Shown here: positions 24,501-36,814 of the stretch, one piece after another
How positions within the stretch are numbered: the stretch's first letter is position 1
Layout: each line of letters opens with the position of its first letter
Origin: Onthophagus taurus
Lineage: Eukaryota > Arthropoda > Insecta > Coleoptera > Scarabaeidae
Direction of reading: 5' to 3'
Assembly: GCF_036711975.1 (NCBI RefSeq)
Contig: NC_091976.1
Span: 24,986,001 to 25,050,000, forward strand
DNA length: 64,000 nt
Notes under the pieces: model-generated
Database searches by the model: none
Seen by the model: the letters and a program-made list of their open reading frames with translations, nothing else
What the model was told of the DNA's origin: nothing
Made by a program: the position numbers and the translations under genes

Positions 24501-27500
24501 AACGGTGCTCCTATTGAAGGACCTAAGTAAGTTTCAGGCGTCCCTATTGCAAGACCAAAGCATTTTTTGTGCCTGCGTATTATTGCATAGTTTGAGATTA
24601 ATAAACTCATTAAAAGACAGTTCTGCGAGTTCATGTAACAGTATTGCTCTCTTGCACTTTTGCTCTCAGACGCATAGATATCGACAAAAATACAAAAATG
24701 TGATAATTTGACGAACTAGTTGTTTTTTAAAGTTGTTGATGGTAATATTGGGGAATCTGAGCATGTTACAAGAAAACTTTTAGAGCAAAAGTTATTGCAA
24801 ATTTTATGCCTAACAATACTGCTTTCTTTCACTTTTACTCTCAGACGCATAAATATTGAGAAAAGTACCAAAATGTGAAAATTTGACAAATTAGTTATTT
24901 TTTCAAGTGGTTGATGGTAGCGCTGGGGAATCTAATCATGTTATAGAAAAACATTTAGAATACAAATTGTTAAAAATTTTATGCCTAACAATATTGCTCT
25001 GTTACACTTTTGCTCTCCGACGCATAAATGTTGAGAAAAATACGAAAATGTAAAAATTTTACGAATTAGTTATTTTTTATGCTATTGAAGGTAACACTGG
25101 GGAATCAGACCATGTTATAAAAAAACTTTTAGAACAAAATCTGTTGCAAATTTTATGTTCAACAATACTGCTTTGTTTCACTTTTACTCTCAGATGCATA
25201 AATATTGAGAAAAGTACCAAAATGTGAAAATTTGACAAATTTGTTATTTTTTCAAGTGGTTGATGGTAGCGCTGGGGAATCTAATCATGTTATAGAAAAA
25301 CATTTAGAATAAAAGTTGTTGCAAATTTTATGCCTAACAATATTGCTCTCTTGCACTTTTGCTCTCAGACGCATAAATGTTGAGAAAAATACGAAAATGT
25401 AAAAATTTTACGAATTAGTTATTTTTTATGCTATTGAAGGTAACACTGGGGAATCAGAGCATGTTATAAAAAAACTTTTAGAACAAAATCTGTTGCAAAT
25501 TTTATGTTCAACAATACTGCTTTCTTCCACTTTTACTCTCAGACGCATAAATATTGAGAAAAGTACCAAAATGTGAAAATTTGACAAATTAGTTATTTTT
25601 TCAAGTGGTTGATGGTAGCGCTGGGGAATCTAATCATGTTATAGAAAAATATTTAGAATAAAAGTTGTTGCAAATTTTATGCCTAACAATATTGCTCTCT
25701 TGTACTTTTGCTCTCAGACGCATAAATGTTGAGAAAAATACGAAAATGTAAAAATTTTACGAATTAGTTATTTTTTAAGCTATTGATGGTAACGCTGGAG
25801 AATCAGAGCATGCTATAAAAAAACTTTTAGAACAAAATCTGTTGCAAATGTTATGTTCAACAATACTGCTTTCTTCCACTTTTACTCTCAGACGCATAAA
25901 TATTGAGAAGAGTACCAAAATGTGAAAATTTGCCAAATTAGTTATTTTTTCAAGTTTTTGATGGTAGCGCTGGGGAATCTAATCATGTTATAGAAAAACA
26001 TTTAGAATAAAAGTTATTGCAAATTTTATGCCTAACAATATTGCTGTCTTGTACTTTTGCTCTCAGACGCATAAATGTTGAGAAAAATACGAAAATGTAA
26101 ACATTTTACGAATTAGTTATTTTTCAAGTGGCTGATGATGTACCACTGGGGAATCTGAGCATGTTACAAGAAAACTTTTAGAACAAAACTTGTTGCAAAT
26201 TTTATACTTAACAATATTCTTCTTTTGCACTTTTGCTCTTAAACGAATAGATATCGCGAAAAATACGAAAATTTGAAAATTTAACGAATTAGTTGTTATT
26301 TCAAGTTGTTGATGGTAACACTGTAGAATCTAAGCATGTTACAAAAAAACTTTTAGAATAAGAGTTGTTGCAAATTTTATGCTTAACAATATTGCTCTCT
26401 TACACTTTTGCTCTCGGACGTATAGATATCGAGAAACCTTTATTACAAGCTAGTGCAAAGTACCTTTTGTGTGACTTTCCTGTTGGATTTTAATTTATTT
26501 ATGTCCATTCAATTAGCTCGTCAAAAAAAAATCATTTGTCTCGAAACTTCTTTAAAAATTTTGATGGTTATATCTTTATATACTTCTTGAGTAACAACCA
26601 GGAAGTAATTGTATCAATAAAAAAATGATGTTATTACAACTGAGAACTTTCTAATCAGAAAGGTGTGTGCTATAAAAGTTTAATATTGAAAATAATTGTT
26701 GCAAATTTTGTGATCAATAATGGTTTATGTTAAAACTCCCATATAAATTATTACATTTACCAATTTACTCGAAAATTAACTACTTTAAAATTACGCAATT
26801 ATTATAAATATTCTATTACTATCAATTTCAATCAGTGTTTAACGAAACTTTATTAATAAAAATTCCCCACTTATTTATACACGCAGAATCCTTATCATTT
26901 CTCGTAACAAATATAGAATAATTATCAGTTGGAATATAAAAAATGTAATAATAACAACTTCTTTTACTCCTTTTTTTTATCAACTCACTCGAACCTCGAA
27001 TAAAAAACCTAGTCCCGTTGTTACATTAAAGTTTAAATGAAATGTAGGTCAATTTTGGGTCATTGAAGAACCGAGCCAAGCTGAAATTTGGCGCGTTTGC
27101 CACTTGACCTCAACCACTACTACCAGAAATCGATAGAGCCGTCCTCATCCTTGTAAAATTCAATTTAAATTTGACATTGTTAATTGTTTTCAATTGAAAA
27201 AAAATCATGCGTTGTTTTACTAATCGTCTCGGAATGCCGTCTTGAAAATTTTAAACGAAATTTAAAAAAAAATTAAAGTATACAAGTTTAAAGACGTCGG
27301 CTTCTTCTTATTGACCTAATTTATCAGTTCCAATTAAATCATTAAAAAGACTCGAATAAATTTTTATTAATTTTATTTTAGGACGAAAATTGTTATTAAG
27401 AAGTGTTAATGGAGATTTTATTGGCGGCGAACTTACGGCTATCATGGGACCCTCAGGTGCAGGAAAAACCACCTTAATGAATATTTTAGCAGGATATACG

Positions 27501-30500
27501 TAAGTAAATAAATTTTTTTATTAAATATATTAATAATCGAGATCAATTTGAGTACTTAAATAATTTTCAGACGCCACTTGAAGTGTTTTTTATCGTCACT
27601 TATCCGATAATGATTGTTACAATTTAAATTATCGATTCACTCATTTTAGAAAATCGTTAATCTGGAGACAAAGAAAATGAACTAATCCTCTTTTGGTCTA
27701 TCACCATTTAAATTGTCCTCTTTCTCTCCGTTTTAGCGGAGGAGATATATCTACGTTTCAAAGTCCAAGAACTAAAAACAAAAACGTCCTTGAGTGTTAA
27801 CTTTTAACATTTTTGAGGACTTTCGATTAAAATTTACATAAATTAATAATTTTAAATAATTTTTGTTAATTATTATACGGTTATTAAATAATCAAATTTG
27901 CGTAAATCGATTCATTTTTTTTTCTGGTTTATAATTTAGTTAGTTTCCTCGCAAACAAAGTCCAAAGTTTTTGTGAGAATTGTTTTGAGTCGAGAACTGA
28001 TTAACAAATAAATGATACAAACCGACTCAGCTGTTCTCTGCGTCAGACCTAAAACCAGGTAGTAAATTTTTTGTCAGAGTGAAAAACGGTCGTTCGGTGC
28101 ACGTGCACTCAACGTATACAAGACTTTATACAAGGTTTATCGATCCTCGTTTCTCAGTGCAAATGCACTGGATGTAAACTTTGCGGTACACGTGAACTAA
28201 AAAATATATCTAAAACGTTATTCAAATAAACGTTATGTTATCTTTATTATTTTTTATGGCAAAAAATGTGGTAGGCAAAAAAAAACAGTAAACAAAAATA
28301 TTAATTAACATTTATACCGTGTATGTGAAGTTATCTTTATGAGTTTATAATTAAACAAAAAAATTTTTCGTCATAAATAAAACATAATTATCTTTATTTA
28401 TAATTTACAGAACAACTGGCGTTACGGGAACACTTTCAGTTAATTCAAAAAAGAGGAATGAAGATCTCTTTCGCAAACAATCCTGTTACATTATGCAAGA
28501 TGATAATTTACAACCCTTATTAACAGTAAATGAAGCAATGCATATAGCAGCCCATTTAAAATTGAATCCAGGTACACCTTTAGAAAATAAAAAATTAAAG
28601 GTAAATTATTTAATATCTTTGGTAATCCATGTTGCGAGTTATAAAAGTAAATAAATAAAATTTAGGTATTTAAATAAAAGATCAGTTCATTCGTCTTTGT
28701 TTTTTGTTTTTTTGTTATTTTATCATTATTACTTAAAATTTTTTTAACTTAGGGTAGAGGAACCTGTTATGGCCACATTTAGTACTCTTCAACTTTATAC
28801 GTACGCTGTTATGACCATAAAAGTTTCCATGTATGGCTACCATAATTTGTTTGTCTACAGCACTACAGAAAAGAATCGTCATCTTTCGACCAACAGTTTT
28901 CAGTTCGGGTTCTGGAAGCGTTCCAAGGATTTCTTCCTTTGTAATGGCACATTTGTCATTGTCTAACACTTTGAAATGTGTCTTAATCTGATCTAAGCTT
29001 TTTAGACATTGTACTTCAAACTCATCGTCATTTTTGCAACATACTTGTAATGGACCATAGCTCTTTTTCCAACGCTCTTAAATGAAGCCAAAACGTAATC
29101 ACCTTCCTGCAGATCTGTAACTCCATACATATCAATTGTTTCTTGATTTTCTGTCTTAATATCGTCAACATCGTCTAAGCTGCTTCCACTCTTCTTCATC
29201 CTCTTCTTCTTCTAAACAGTTTTTCTTTGTCTTCTTTGCCTTCTGCGCTTCCTCTACTTTATTTTTTGGAATTTCTCTTCTTTCTCTCCATTTTCAGCTC
29301 TTCTTGAATTTTCTTCTCTTTCTCTTTGAGTTCAAAATATTCCACTCATTTGTCAGACGTAACTTGGAGACATCATTGAACACTGAGGCAAGAGACCGTT
29401 TAGTCGTGGCAAGTATATTCCACGTTAATGGATTAACACTTAGTACAAATCCTGTAATTGTTGAGCAACAGCTTCATTCTCTTTTTCGGAGAATAAGCCT
29501 TCTAGTTGACGAGGCAAATATTTTTGGTAGTTTGGGGTGTTTGCATCTCAGTGACGATTTCATTAGAAGCTTCGAATTCTTGCATCACCTCTATCTCCGA
29601 AACTGGATTATTTAATATCGTTGGTAATGTTTCTTGAGAGAGTGCAGATTCCTGAATGGGAGGGTCGGGGGCATTTGTTCCATCACTGTGTGCCTCAACT
29701 TCATTTGCTACCTGTAGCCAAAAGTCAAATAACATCACATCTTCAACACTGCCATCCCAATCGTAGCTATCCTTTCTTGCATTTTTAAACTGTTAAAGAA
29801 GACCAGGATCAATTTTAGATTCAATGTATTTAAGGTAAGGTTTCACATCCTCATCATCAGTTGTTGACATCAAACGGAAACAATCCAGTTGATCTAAAGC
29901 CTGATTTGACATTATCAAGCATTGTAGGCTCATTTATTAAATTTGATAATATCGCTGGAACATCTGCTTTTGAAATTTCCTTTCCATCATGATCAATGCG
30001 CCATTTGCGACATCTTCTTTAGTGGTCCAAACACTAAAAAAGTAAGATATGAGTAGAGTTTGGGTAAAGTGAAATCAAATCGACCATCAAGGAATATTAT
30101 AACAGAGAATGTTATCGATTTCTTCTTTAAAAATGGCAAAAAAACATTAGCTATATACTCAAAGAAGCTTTCTGATGTCATCGAACCATTTTCTGTTTTG
30201 CCAATACCTCATCTGATTGGAGCTGCTGCCACTAAACTTGCAGAAAGTCGCTCGTATTTGTATACGGTAAGAGGTGGAACAAACTCCCGCATGCATTGAC
30301 CGAAAATAAAGTTGTCACATTCTCTTTATCCGAATTTGTAGATTCTCTTGGTCCGATAATGAGTCCTCCTTTTGGAGCCAAAAAGAAGCAAGTCTCATCC
30401 ATATTAAAGATGCGCTTTGGATCCCTTATGGCTACAATTTCAACTTCCTTAAACCAGCTCCATACTTTTTCCTCAGTAACAGTGCCCCTTGCCTTCTTAA

Positions 30501-33500
30501 CATATTCAGCTTGCTTCTGCGAGAGGACAGAATGTCTATTTAGGAAAGAAGTAAACCACTTTTTGCCGGGCTTATTATTGGAAAATGGAGTTTTCATATT
30601 GGAATAATCTACGATCTTCTTGACTGAGTATAGAAGACTCTCCCTATCTACGGGAAATCCCATTTTGGCACAATTCAACACCCAATCCGCTAATAAATTT
30701 TCGCAATCTTTTCCCAAAACAGAATCAGGTCCACAGTGACGCGGCGATTCAACTGGACTCTTTCCCGAGATTTTGTTGCGAAGGCTCTTCACACAGGCAT
30801 TCCATTTTCTATAGTCTTCAACGCCTAAATCCATTTCACTAATGGATCGCTAATTTACTTATGGCCACGTCATGTCATGGCCATAACTGGCAAACTTCAC
30901 AAAATTCTCTCTACTTATGGCCACGTAAAAAAAACAACCAAAACACGCTTAACCTCAACTTACGGTTATAATATTATTAAATACTTTGAAACTAACGTAT
31001 TTGTGATCATATAGTTCATAGGCTCGGCTAAATATGAAACGACGCATTAGCTAAAACATGGAAACCATTTTCAAATTGTTTCATTATGGGAAGCGTCATC
31101 TAACACCGTCTGCATTGAATTAGAGTCTGACAGAACCCTGTAATGCACTTACTTTTCAACTAATGTCTATTAGAATCTCAATGCGCAACGAATTTCTTTG
31201 AAATGGCCATAAATGGTTCCGTGGCCATAAACGATGTTCCTACCCTATATCTAAGTTTTTTTTTCATTTTTGAGAATTCAGCTGATGATGGCCTATTACC
31301 CGAAACCGGTACTAAATACATTAATTTTAAGCGAGAAAGAAATTATTTTATTTAAATACCTACATTTTATTTATTTAAATTTTAAATTTTATTTAAATTT
31401 ATTTATTATTTACTAACTTAATTGTTTTTAGATTAAAGAAATTTTAGAAGCATTAGGTTTGTGGCAATATAGAAAAATTCGTACCAGTAGTTTATCAGGA
31501 GGACAAAGAAAAAGACTAGCAATTGCTTTAGAATTACTTAAAAATCCCCAAATAATGTTTTTTGACGAACCAACAAGCGGGTTAGATAGTTCAACAACTA
31601 AACAATGCGTAATGTTATTAAAACAATTAGCTCAAGAGGGCCGAACGATAGTTTGCACGATTCATCAACCCAGCGCATCAGTTTTTGAAATGTTCGATCA
31701 TCTTTATGCCCTTTCCGACGGGAAATGTATTTATCAAGGATCAATTAAAGGACTAGTTCCTTATTTATCAGAATCTAATCTTCATTGTCCTTCGTATCAT
31801 AATCCAGCCGATTATTGTAAGGATTTCAAAAAAGAATTATTTAATTTATGTAATTTTTTAATTTTAATTTTAGTATTAGAAGTAGCAACTGGCGAACATG
31901 GAAATCAAACCGATATTTTAGTAAATAGAACCGCAAACGGTTTAAATTGTGATTGGAGAAAAACTCAAAGGGACACCATCGAACTGCAATCTTTAGAACA
32001 TATTGATAAAATGATGAAAAACGGATTAGTAACACCAGTTAGAGCACCATCTATAGCATTTCCTAGTTTTTCAAAATCTCCAATTGAATCCAGAAAAACG
32101 TCGGATCCTAAAGGAATTTGTTACGACGGGCATTATTCTACCTCCTTTTTCAAACAACTCTACATATTAATAAAACGAACCTTTTTAATATTAAGCAGAG
32201 ATAAAACGTTAACAATTTCGAGGATTTTAACCCACATTACAATTGCATTATTTTTGGGGACGCTTTATTTTGGAATTGGAAAGGATGCCTCAAATGTACT
32301 CAACAATTTTAATTTTATTTTTTTTACCGTCATGTTTCTTATGATGACTGCTATGAATTGTGTCATTACAACTTGTAAGAAATCCATTTTTCTTTGAAAT
32401 ATTTCAAGTTTCTTAGAAACGTTTATTTTAGTTCCATCGGAAATGCCTATTATAATCAGGGAAAATTTTAATCGATGGTATTCGTTAAAATCTTATTATT
32501 TAGCTATTTCAATAGCTGATATGCCTGTGCAGGTAAGATAATTTAATTTTTTTTCCTTTGGACATGATATGATATTGTTTTTCATTAATTTTATAGAGAT
32601 TTTAGTGATCACGATAATTTTCCAAAATAAAAAGATGGTCTAGTGAGGTTGTTAAGCTTTCAGGATGTTATATAGAGGCTGTTTTTTAAATAGATAAAAT
32701 TCTATACCTTCTTGCCTCCTTCTCTTTCTCTGGAACAACATCAATAAACTGTAGCCCCTCTGAATTGGAGATTGGAAACTTAATTTCATTAACGTGAAAT
32801 TTTGCCCTACTCACTAAAATGTACTAGCTAAGGTCCTTATATACATGATGTATATAAATTAGCCACACTATAAGAACAACAACATAATATGATTAAATGT
32901 TTGTAATATAAGAATGTTTTGATAAAAGCTATGGACAAAATCCTATTTTCTGGAATGCAAGATCTCCCTTTTCTAAAATGCGGAGATTCTGGCCTTACTT
33001 GATGTTTTTCTTCTGATGTAATTAAATTTAGACCTAAATCGTCATGTTTATTGCAATCCATCTTAACTTTTTCTAGTAATTGATTTTTCACTCAACACTG
33101 TATTTTTCACATTTTTAGTTGTTGCATTTATAGGAGTTATGACAAGATAAAATTTTCAAAGACATAAAAAGGGAATTAGCTAACCAATTAATACAAAAGA
33201 ACAACCACATGATAGATTCATTAGCCATGGAGAGGTATCTATGCACCATTGTGGTGTACAACTTAAGATCATGCAAACTGACCAGCTGGATGGACGATAT
33301 TAGGTATAGCAGCTTGTCCCAACTTCAGGATAATGTTCAAAATCCTCCAAAAATCAACATTGTGGTGTCCCTAATACCACCTATTAAATAGTTCCAGCCT
33401 TTTAGACATGCAGCGAACAATGTTACAATTTATCTCGTGCTAGTACCTATAGCACTGATAGAATCAATAGCAACGTGGTGCCATTAAGGGCACTCTCAAA

Positions 33501-35725
33501 GCACCTGTATAAACGAAACGATTACCACAAACCCAAGGATCCAACTGGGATGTAGAAAATCTGCCACGAACCTTAAAACTACCAGGTCGCACTCAACAAA
33601 TTCATCAAACAGAACTTGCAAGAGTCGATAGCCAAAACTATCTATCACACATACGTTTCCGAAACATAGTGCCATTTGCATACAAAGCCCAGAATGATAT
33701 CATTTACAGGAGCGTTTACAAAAAATAACATAAATGTTGACTTTCATTTTCTCTGCTCTGCCCAAGTCTATTAGATAAGTTAATCATCACTCTTTCCAAA
33801 GTTAGCTGTGGGATCGCATGCATTTTCCGCTGAATATTCTCACGCAGTTTTGCCAAACTTCAAGCTTCATGACATTGACGTAGAATTTTCTCTTGGGGTA
33901 GATTTTGTTTGTTAACGGAACCGTTAAAGTAGAACTGAGGTTAACACAATCATTTCAGAATTTTCATACATTATCTCTAACACTATTTCTGCAAAGATAA
34001 TCTTTTGGGAAATCGTGACGCTGTAATTCTTTAACTGTAGCTATTTTGTATGGGTGAAAATTGTTCATGAAGAATCCGCCCAACAATCATAACGGACATC
34101 TTTAGAATCTGAGCATCACAAATATCTAATCGCTTTGGATTCAAACTCAAAAGCAACTTGTGTAGTCTCTATGTTTGCAGATAACCCATCTTCTCCTTGT
34201 TTTCGAAAGTTGTATTGCCAAAGTTACGAACCCATAAAAGAATACTGTTATGAGATGGATTTCACGAGGAAGAACATTAAAACGTGAACGAATTTTCAGC
34301 TGTGTTAGAAACACAGAATCGATATTTTTTAAGAATCAGTAGAATGTTTCACCACAGATTAACCAGAAAGGACATGTTGTCGGTTCCTTTAATGTTAATT
34401 GTTGACCACGATTTAAATTCTGCCATAAGAAGGGAACCAAACGGTCTTTCTAAAGAGCAGGGAAACGAGTGACGTTTCCATATCGTTGAGGGAACCAAAG
34501 GCACAGCAATAACAACAAGGTGCTCCTTCTAAAGCAGACAAAGTTTTGGCTAGATACCTCCAGTGTCAAACTGCAAACTGATCAGCTGGATGGGCGGTAT
34601 AAGGTCCCAACTTCAGGATAATGTTCAAAATCCTCCAAAAGTAACATTGTGGTGTCCCCAATACCATCTATTAAATAGTTCCAGCCTTTTAGACATGCAA
34701 CGAGCAATATTGCAATTTATCTCTCATGAGTTGTGTCTATTCTGTTGTAATTAAGAACGACTTTTCCAGATCGTTGGGGAACCAAAGGCACAGCAATAAC
34801 AACAAGGTGCCCTTTCTTAAACAAAGTTTTGGCTGGATACCTCCAGTGTCCTTTCTGATTATTCTGCGGTTTCTCTTCCGCACCCTGTAGATGAGGTTGA
34901 TTCACTTTTTACCAACGCTTCTCTGACATTCAAACCTAGATAAAAATCACATTGTGATTAACATCTTTATCTCTGAACGAAATTTTTTTTAACGTTAAAA
35001 ATTGCTCAAAAAACATATCTACTCGTGTCCAAATTAATTTAATTTATTTAGACAATCATAAATACATTTTTTTTTGTTATAGATGTTCGCAACATTATTA
35101 TATGCCGTTACAACTTATTTCATGACTGCCCAACCAATAGAATGGTACAGGATATTTCTTTTTTTAAATATGTGCATTCTTATTTCCCTGGTTGCTCAAG
35201 GATTTGGATTATTTATTGGAGCATCTATGGACTTAAAGGTGACTTACATTGAAAATAAAATTCCCCTTTAAAGTTATACAAAAAATGTTGCGGCATTGTA
35301 TTCAAAACAATTCTTTAACCTACTTCTTTAAATTGTATAAAAATATTTTCGTATTTATTTGTTTTATTTTTCTTTTTCAGAATGGCGTGATATTCGGTCC
35401 ATTTTTCCTCTTACCCTTCATTATCTTCTCAGGTTTTTTCGTCCAATTATACGATGCTCATCCATATCTACAGTGGTTGTTTCACATATCTTACATAAAA
35501 TATGGATTTGAAGGTTTAATGTTATCAGTTTTTGGATACGATCGCGCGAAAATGCCATGTAACGCCGATTATTGCCATTACGTGTATCCAAAAAAATTTC
35601 TAGAACAAGTCGACATGACGGACGCGGTTTACGCGCATTGCGTACTTTTCTTAGTTGGAATTTTAGTTTTTGTGCGCGTGATTGCGTTTATTGCTTTATA
35701 CATTCAAATTAGGCGACGAAGATGA
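21509..35725 (+). CDS. ABCG half-transporter B (ABCG1/ABCG4-like), 8 exons
   Basis: Coding exons: 21509-21704, 27382-27499, 28411-28600, 31432-31816, 31874-32374, 32432-32532, 35083-35238, 35381-35725. They total 1992 nt, or 663 aa, with all GT-AG junctions in frame. The nucleotide-binding domain shows Walker [10 protein letters not shown] (about residues 88-96), Q-loop YIMQDD, signature LSGGQ (189-193), Walker B IMFFDEP (209-215) with DEPTSGLDS, and H-switch TIHQPS (about 244). The membrane domain begins in exon 5 and has about six hydrophobic segments. Exon 4 (385 nt) equals exons 4+5 of gene A (146+239). Introns hold a satellite array (intron 1), a pogo-like transposon (intron 3) and Tc1-like relics (intron 6). 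Like gene A, it should work as a dimer moving lipid-like substrates; the substrate is unknown. Two in-frame ATGs begin the frame (21509 and 21512). Confidence 0.94.
21705..23399 (+). other. ABCG gene B intron 1, first part
   Basis: AT-rich. A slightly less AT-rich patch at 21950-22090 and another at 23070-23320 carry open frames on plus and minus respectively. Neither resembles a known protein to me. Confidence 0.4.
23400..24060. repeat. Degenerate CATCAA-rich repeat
   Basis: Irregular recurrences of GCATCAAGTCTT, CATCAAAT and TTTGCATCA at roughly 30-60 bp intervals, too diverged for a clean unit. It lies in intron 1 of gene B. Confidence 0.45.
24640..26436 (+). repeat. Satellite array, 175-bp monomers in ABAB dimeric order
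   Basis: The landmark CTCAGACGCATA (with variants) starts at 24665, 24840, 25015, 25189, 25364, 25538, 25713, 25887, 26062, 26238 and 26413, so spacing is always 174-176 bp. Two monomer types alternate. Type A has AAATATTGAGAAAAGTACC after the landmark (24840, 25189, 25538, 25887). Type B has AAATGTTGAGAAAAATACG (25015, 25364, 25713, 26062). The outermost units (24665, 26238, 26413) share a third variant, ATAGATATCG. The array sits inside intron 1 of gene B. There is no coding potential and no spacer diversity. Confidence 0.9.
26437..27381 (+). other. ABCG gene B intron 1, last part
   Basis: AT-rich intronic DNA, nothing recognised before the acceptor at 27381. Confidence 0.5.
27500..28410 (+). 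other. ABCG gene B intron 2
   Basis: AT-rich. Around 28090-28200 there are several E-box-like CACGTG and GTGCAC words (GGTGCACGTGCACTC near 28106), but nothing I can assign. Confidence 0.4.
28755..29738 (-). pseudogene. Pogo-like transposase, C-terminal remnants
   Basis: Three separate minus-strand frames (29738-29502, 29199-29002, 28969-28755) continue the transposase after the DDE domain. They include an acidic linker and the pieces [14 protein letters not shown] and YKYVAKM. The 'GD.VLV.F' type of C-terminal domain is common in insect pogo-like transposases. Frameshifts and stops separate the pieces. Confidence 0.6.
30232..30834 (-). pseudogene. Pogo-like transposase, N-terminal part
   Basis: A 200-codon frame starting at the ATG at 30834. 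Residues about 40-115 form a CENP-B-type DNA-binding region, with [17 protein letters not shown] and [14 protein letters not shown]. Near residue 145, [11 protein letters not shown] carries the first catalytic Asp of the DDE domain. After about residue 185 the frame shifts. The continuation in another frame (about 30300-29993) has [16 protein letters not shown] and [10 protein letters not shown], around the expected second catalytic Asp. The protein is interrupted and probably inactive. It serves the transposon and is not a host gene. Confidence 0.8.
32533..33199 (+). other. ABCG gene B intron 6, first part
   Basis: AT-rich, with a short, unassigned minus-strand frame at 33091-32837. Confidence 0.4.
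33280..34880. repeat. Direct repeats flanking transposon relics in intron 6
   Basis: Block 33285-33440 recurs at 34572-34735 with about 88% identity by eye. Shared pieces are CAGCTGGATGG, CAACTTCAGGATAATGTTC, AACATTGTGGTGTCCC and AGTTCCAGCCTTTTAGACAT. A second pair, GGGAACCAAAGGCACAGCAA, occurs near 34490 and 34779. Both pairs are direct. This is either a nested or tandemly rearranged transposon or the two ends of one decayed element. Confidence 0.6.
33720..34110 (-). pseudogene. Tc1/mariner-superfamily transposase relic
   Basis: On the minus strand near 34070 the reading [20 protein letters not shown] resembles the conserved 'HPYKIQLVQEL....P' stretch of insect mariner-like transposases. 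Near 33830-33730, [20 protein letters not shown] and ENEGQH resemble their C-terminus. The catalytic core between them is missing or scrambled and stops are frequent. This is an internally deleted fossil. Confidence 0.5.
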
Positions 35726-36400
35726 TTTTTAAAAAAACATTTTTTTAGTGCGTTAAATTTTAATTAAACGGACCAAAAGATATTAGATTTTTAATAGAGT
35801 TTCTTTTGTATTTATATATCTTAGTTTATTTTTTAATTTTGTTGTTAAGGTGGTGCTATTTCTCCGCGGTTTCTAAGTTTTGATCTTGTAGTATTTTTAC
35901 CAAAGCTGTTTATTTTTTTTATGACTACTATTATTATTATTATTTTTTTTTTAATCGGGAGGAGTTCGTACAGCTTTATTGTGATTTTTTTTAGGAAATA
36001 CGTTGCATATCTGTCTTTATGGACGTTTGTACAAATTTTATACGTTTGTATTTTAGGAAATATACTGAGTATTTTAGTAATTTTTAATGTTTTATTTTAA
36101 CTTAATATTTTCGGACTTATTTAGTAATATTTAAAATTAAAAATGAGTCATTTTTGGAGCATCTCCAGATAACTCAAATTAAAGTTTGTAACTGCAACTC
36201 ATTAAATCATCCAATCAACTCCAAGCCATAAAAATTAAAAAATAAACTGTTTATTGTTAAAAAGTAAAGTATTTATAAATCATTCAATGCAAAATACATT
36301 CAGCACGAACAGGATGTAAAATAATTACTGGAAGGATCCTAAATAAATTTAAATTTAACTCTAGAATACACAAATCATTTATTATCCCTATTGTTTATAT
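35726..36400 (+). other. 3' flank of ABCG gene B
   Basis: AT-rich 3' untranslated and intergenic DNA. Several AATAAA-like words are present (for example near 36233 and 36343), so the true cleavage site cannot be picked. Confidence 0.4.
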
Positions 36401-36404
36401 TCCT

Positions 36405-36758
36405 TTAACGTTTTTCTTTCTTATCGGTTATAATTACAATGAAATTTATGAACTTTTCTTTTTTCAATATTTTCTTAGAACCTAAAGATAAAACTAAACA
36501 TAAACTCGCATAATCGACGTATAAAGGCAAGGTCAATAGGTGATCCGTAATAACTTGATGAGTAACGCAACGTTTGTTGCATTCCCAGAAAAGTTTTCGA
36601 TTTTTACATTTAAGCAACAATTCGAAAAGTATTTCCGGAATCAATAAATCGGAATAAAAAAAAGTGGCAATAAAATCAAAGTTTACTATTTTAACATTTG
36701 GAATTTCCAAATCTTTTAAAATAAATCGACCTCCAAGAAAAAATGTTGAAATATACAC
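36405..36758 (-). other. Unidentified 117-codon open frame, possible terminal exon
   Basis: The frame has no internal Met, so it could only be an internal or last exon or a fragment. It reads protein-like, with GGRFILKDLEIPNVKIVNF, LFELLLKCKNRKLFWEC and DHLLTLPLYVDYASL. An AATAAA lies on the same strand at 36383-36378, about 20 nt after the stop. I could not place it in a family, and no partner exons were found at higher coordinates. It may be a chance frame or a gene remnant convergent to ABCG gene B. Confidence 0.25.
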
Positions 36759-36814
36759 TTACTAACCGCACGCGTCCTGTAAATGATAAATAAACAACCA
36801 AAAGAAGATTAAAG

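Larger units (their letters stand above)
28752..31245 (-). mobile_element. Pogo/Tigger-like DNA transposon with TIRs and TA duplication
   Basis: The left end begins GGGTAGAGGAACCTGTTATG at 28752. The right end, read inward on the other strand from 31245, begins GGGTAGGAACATCGTTTATG. Both continue GCCAC, giving imperfect inverted repeats of about 25 bp. A TA dinucleotide flanks each side (28750-28751, 31246-31247), as expected for Tc1/mariner-superfamily insertion. TATGGCCAC also recurs inside both ends, at about 30857 and 30915 on the right. The element is about 2.5 kb, encodes a broken pogo-type transposase on the minus strand, and sits antisense in intron 3 of ABCG gene B. Confidence 0.88.

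Noticed and set aside
24640-26436. Regularly spaced repeats that could suggest a CRISPR array
   Set aside because: The full 175-bp unit repeats with no unique spacers, it lies in an insect intron, and no cas genes are present. It is a satellite.
36405-36758. Assignment of the unidentified frame to a methyltransferase-like family
   Set aside because: Only a vague resemblance to a 'DF...FYSD' block. No glycine-rich SAM motif is present, so no function is claimed.
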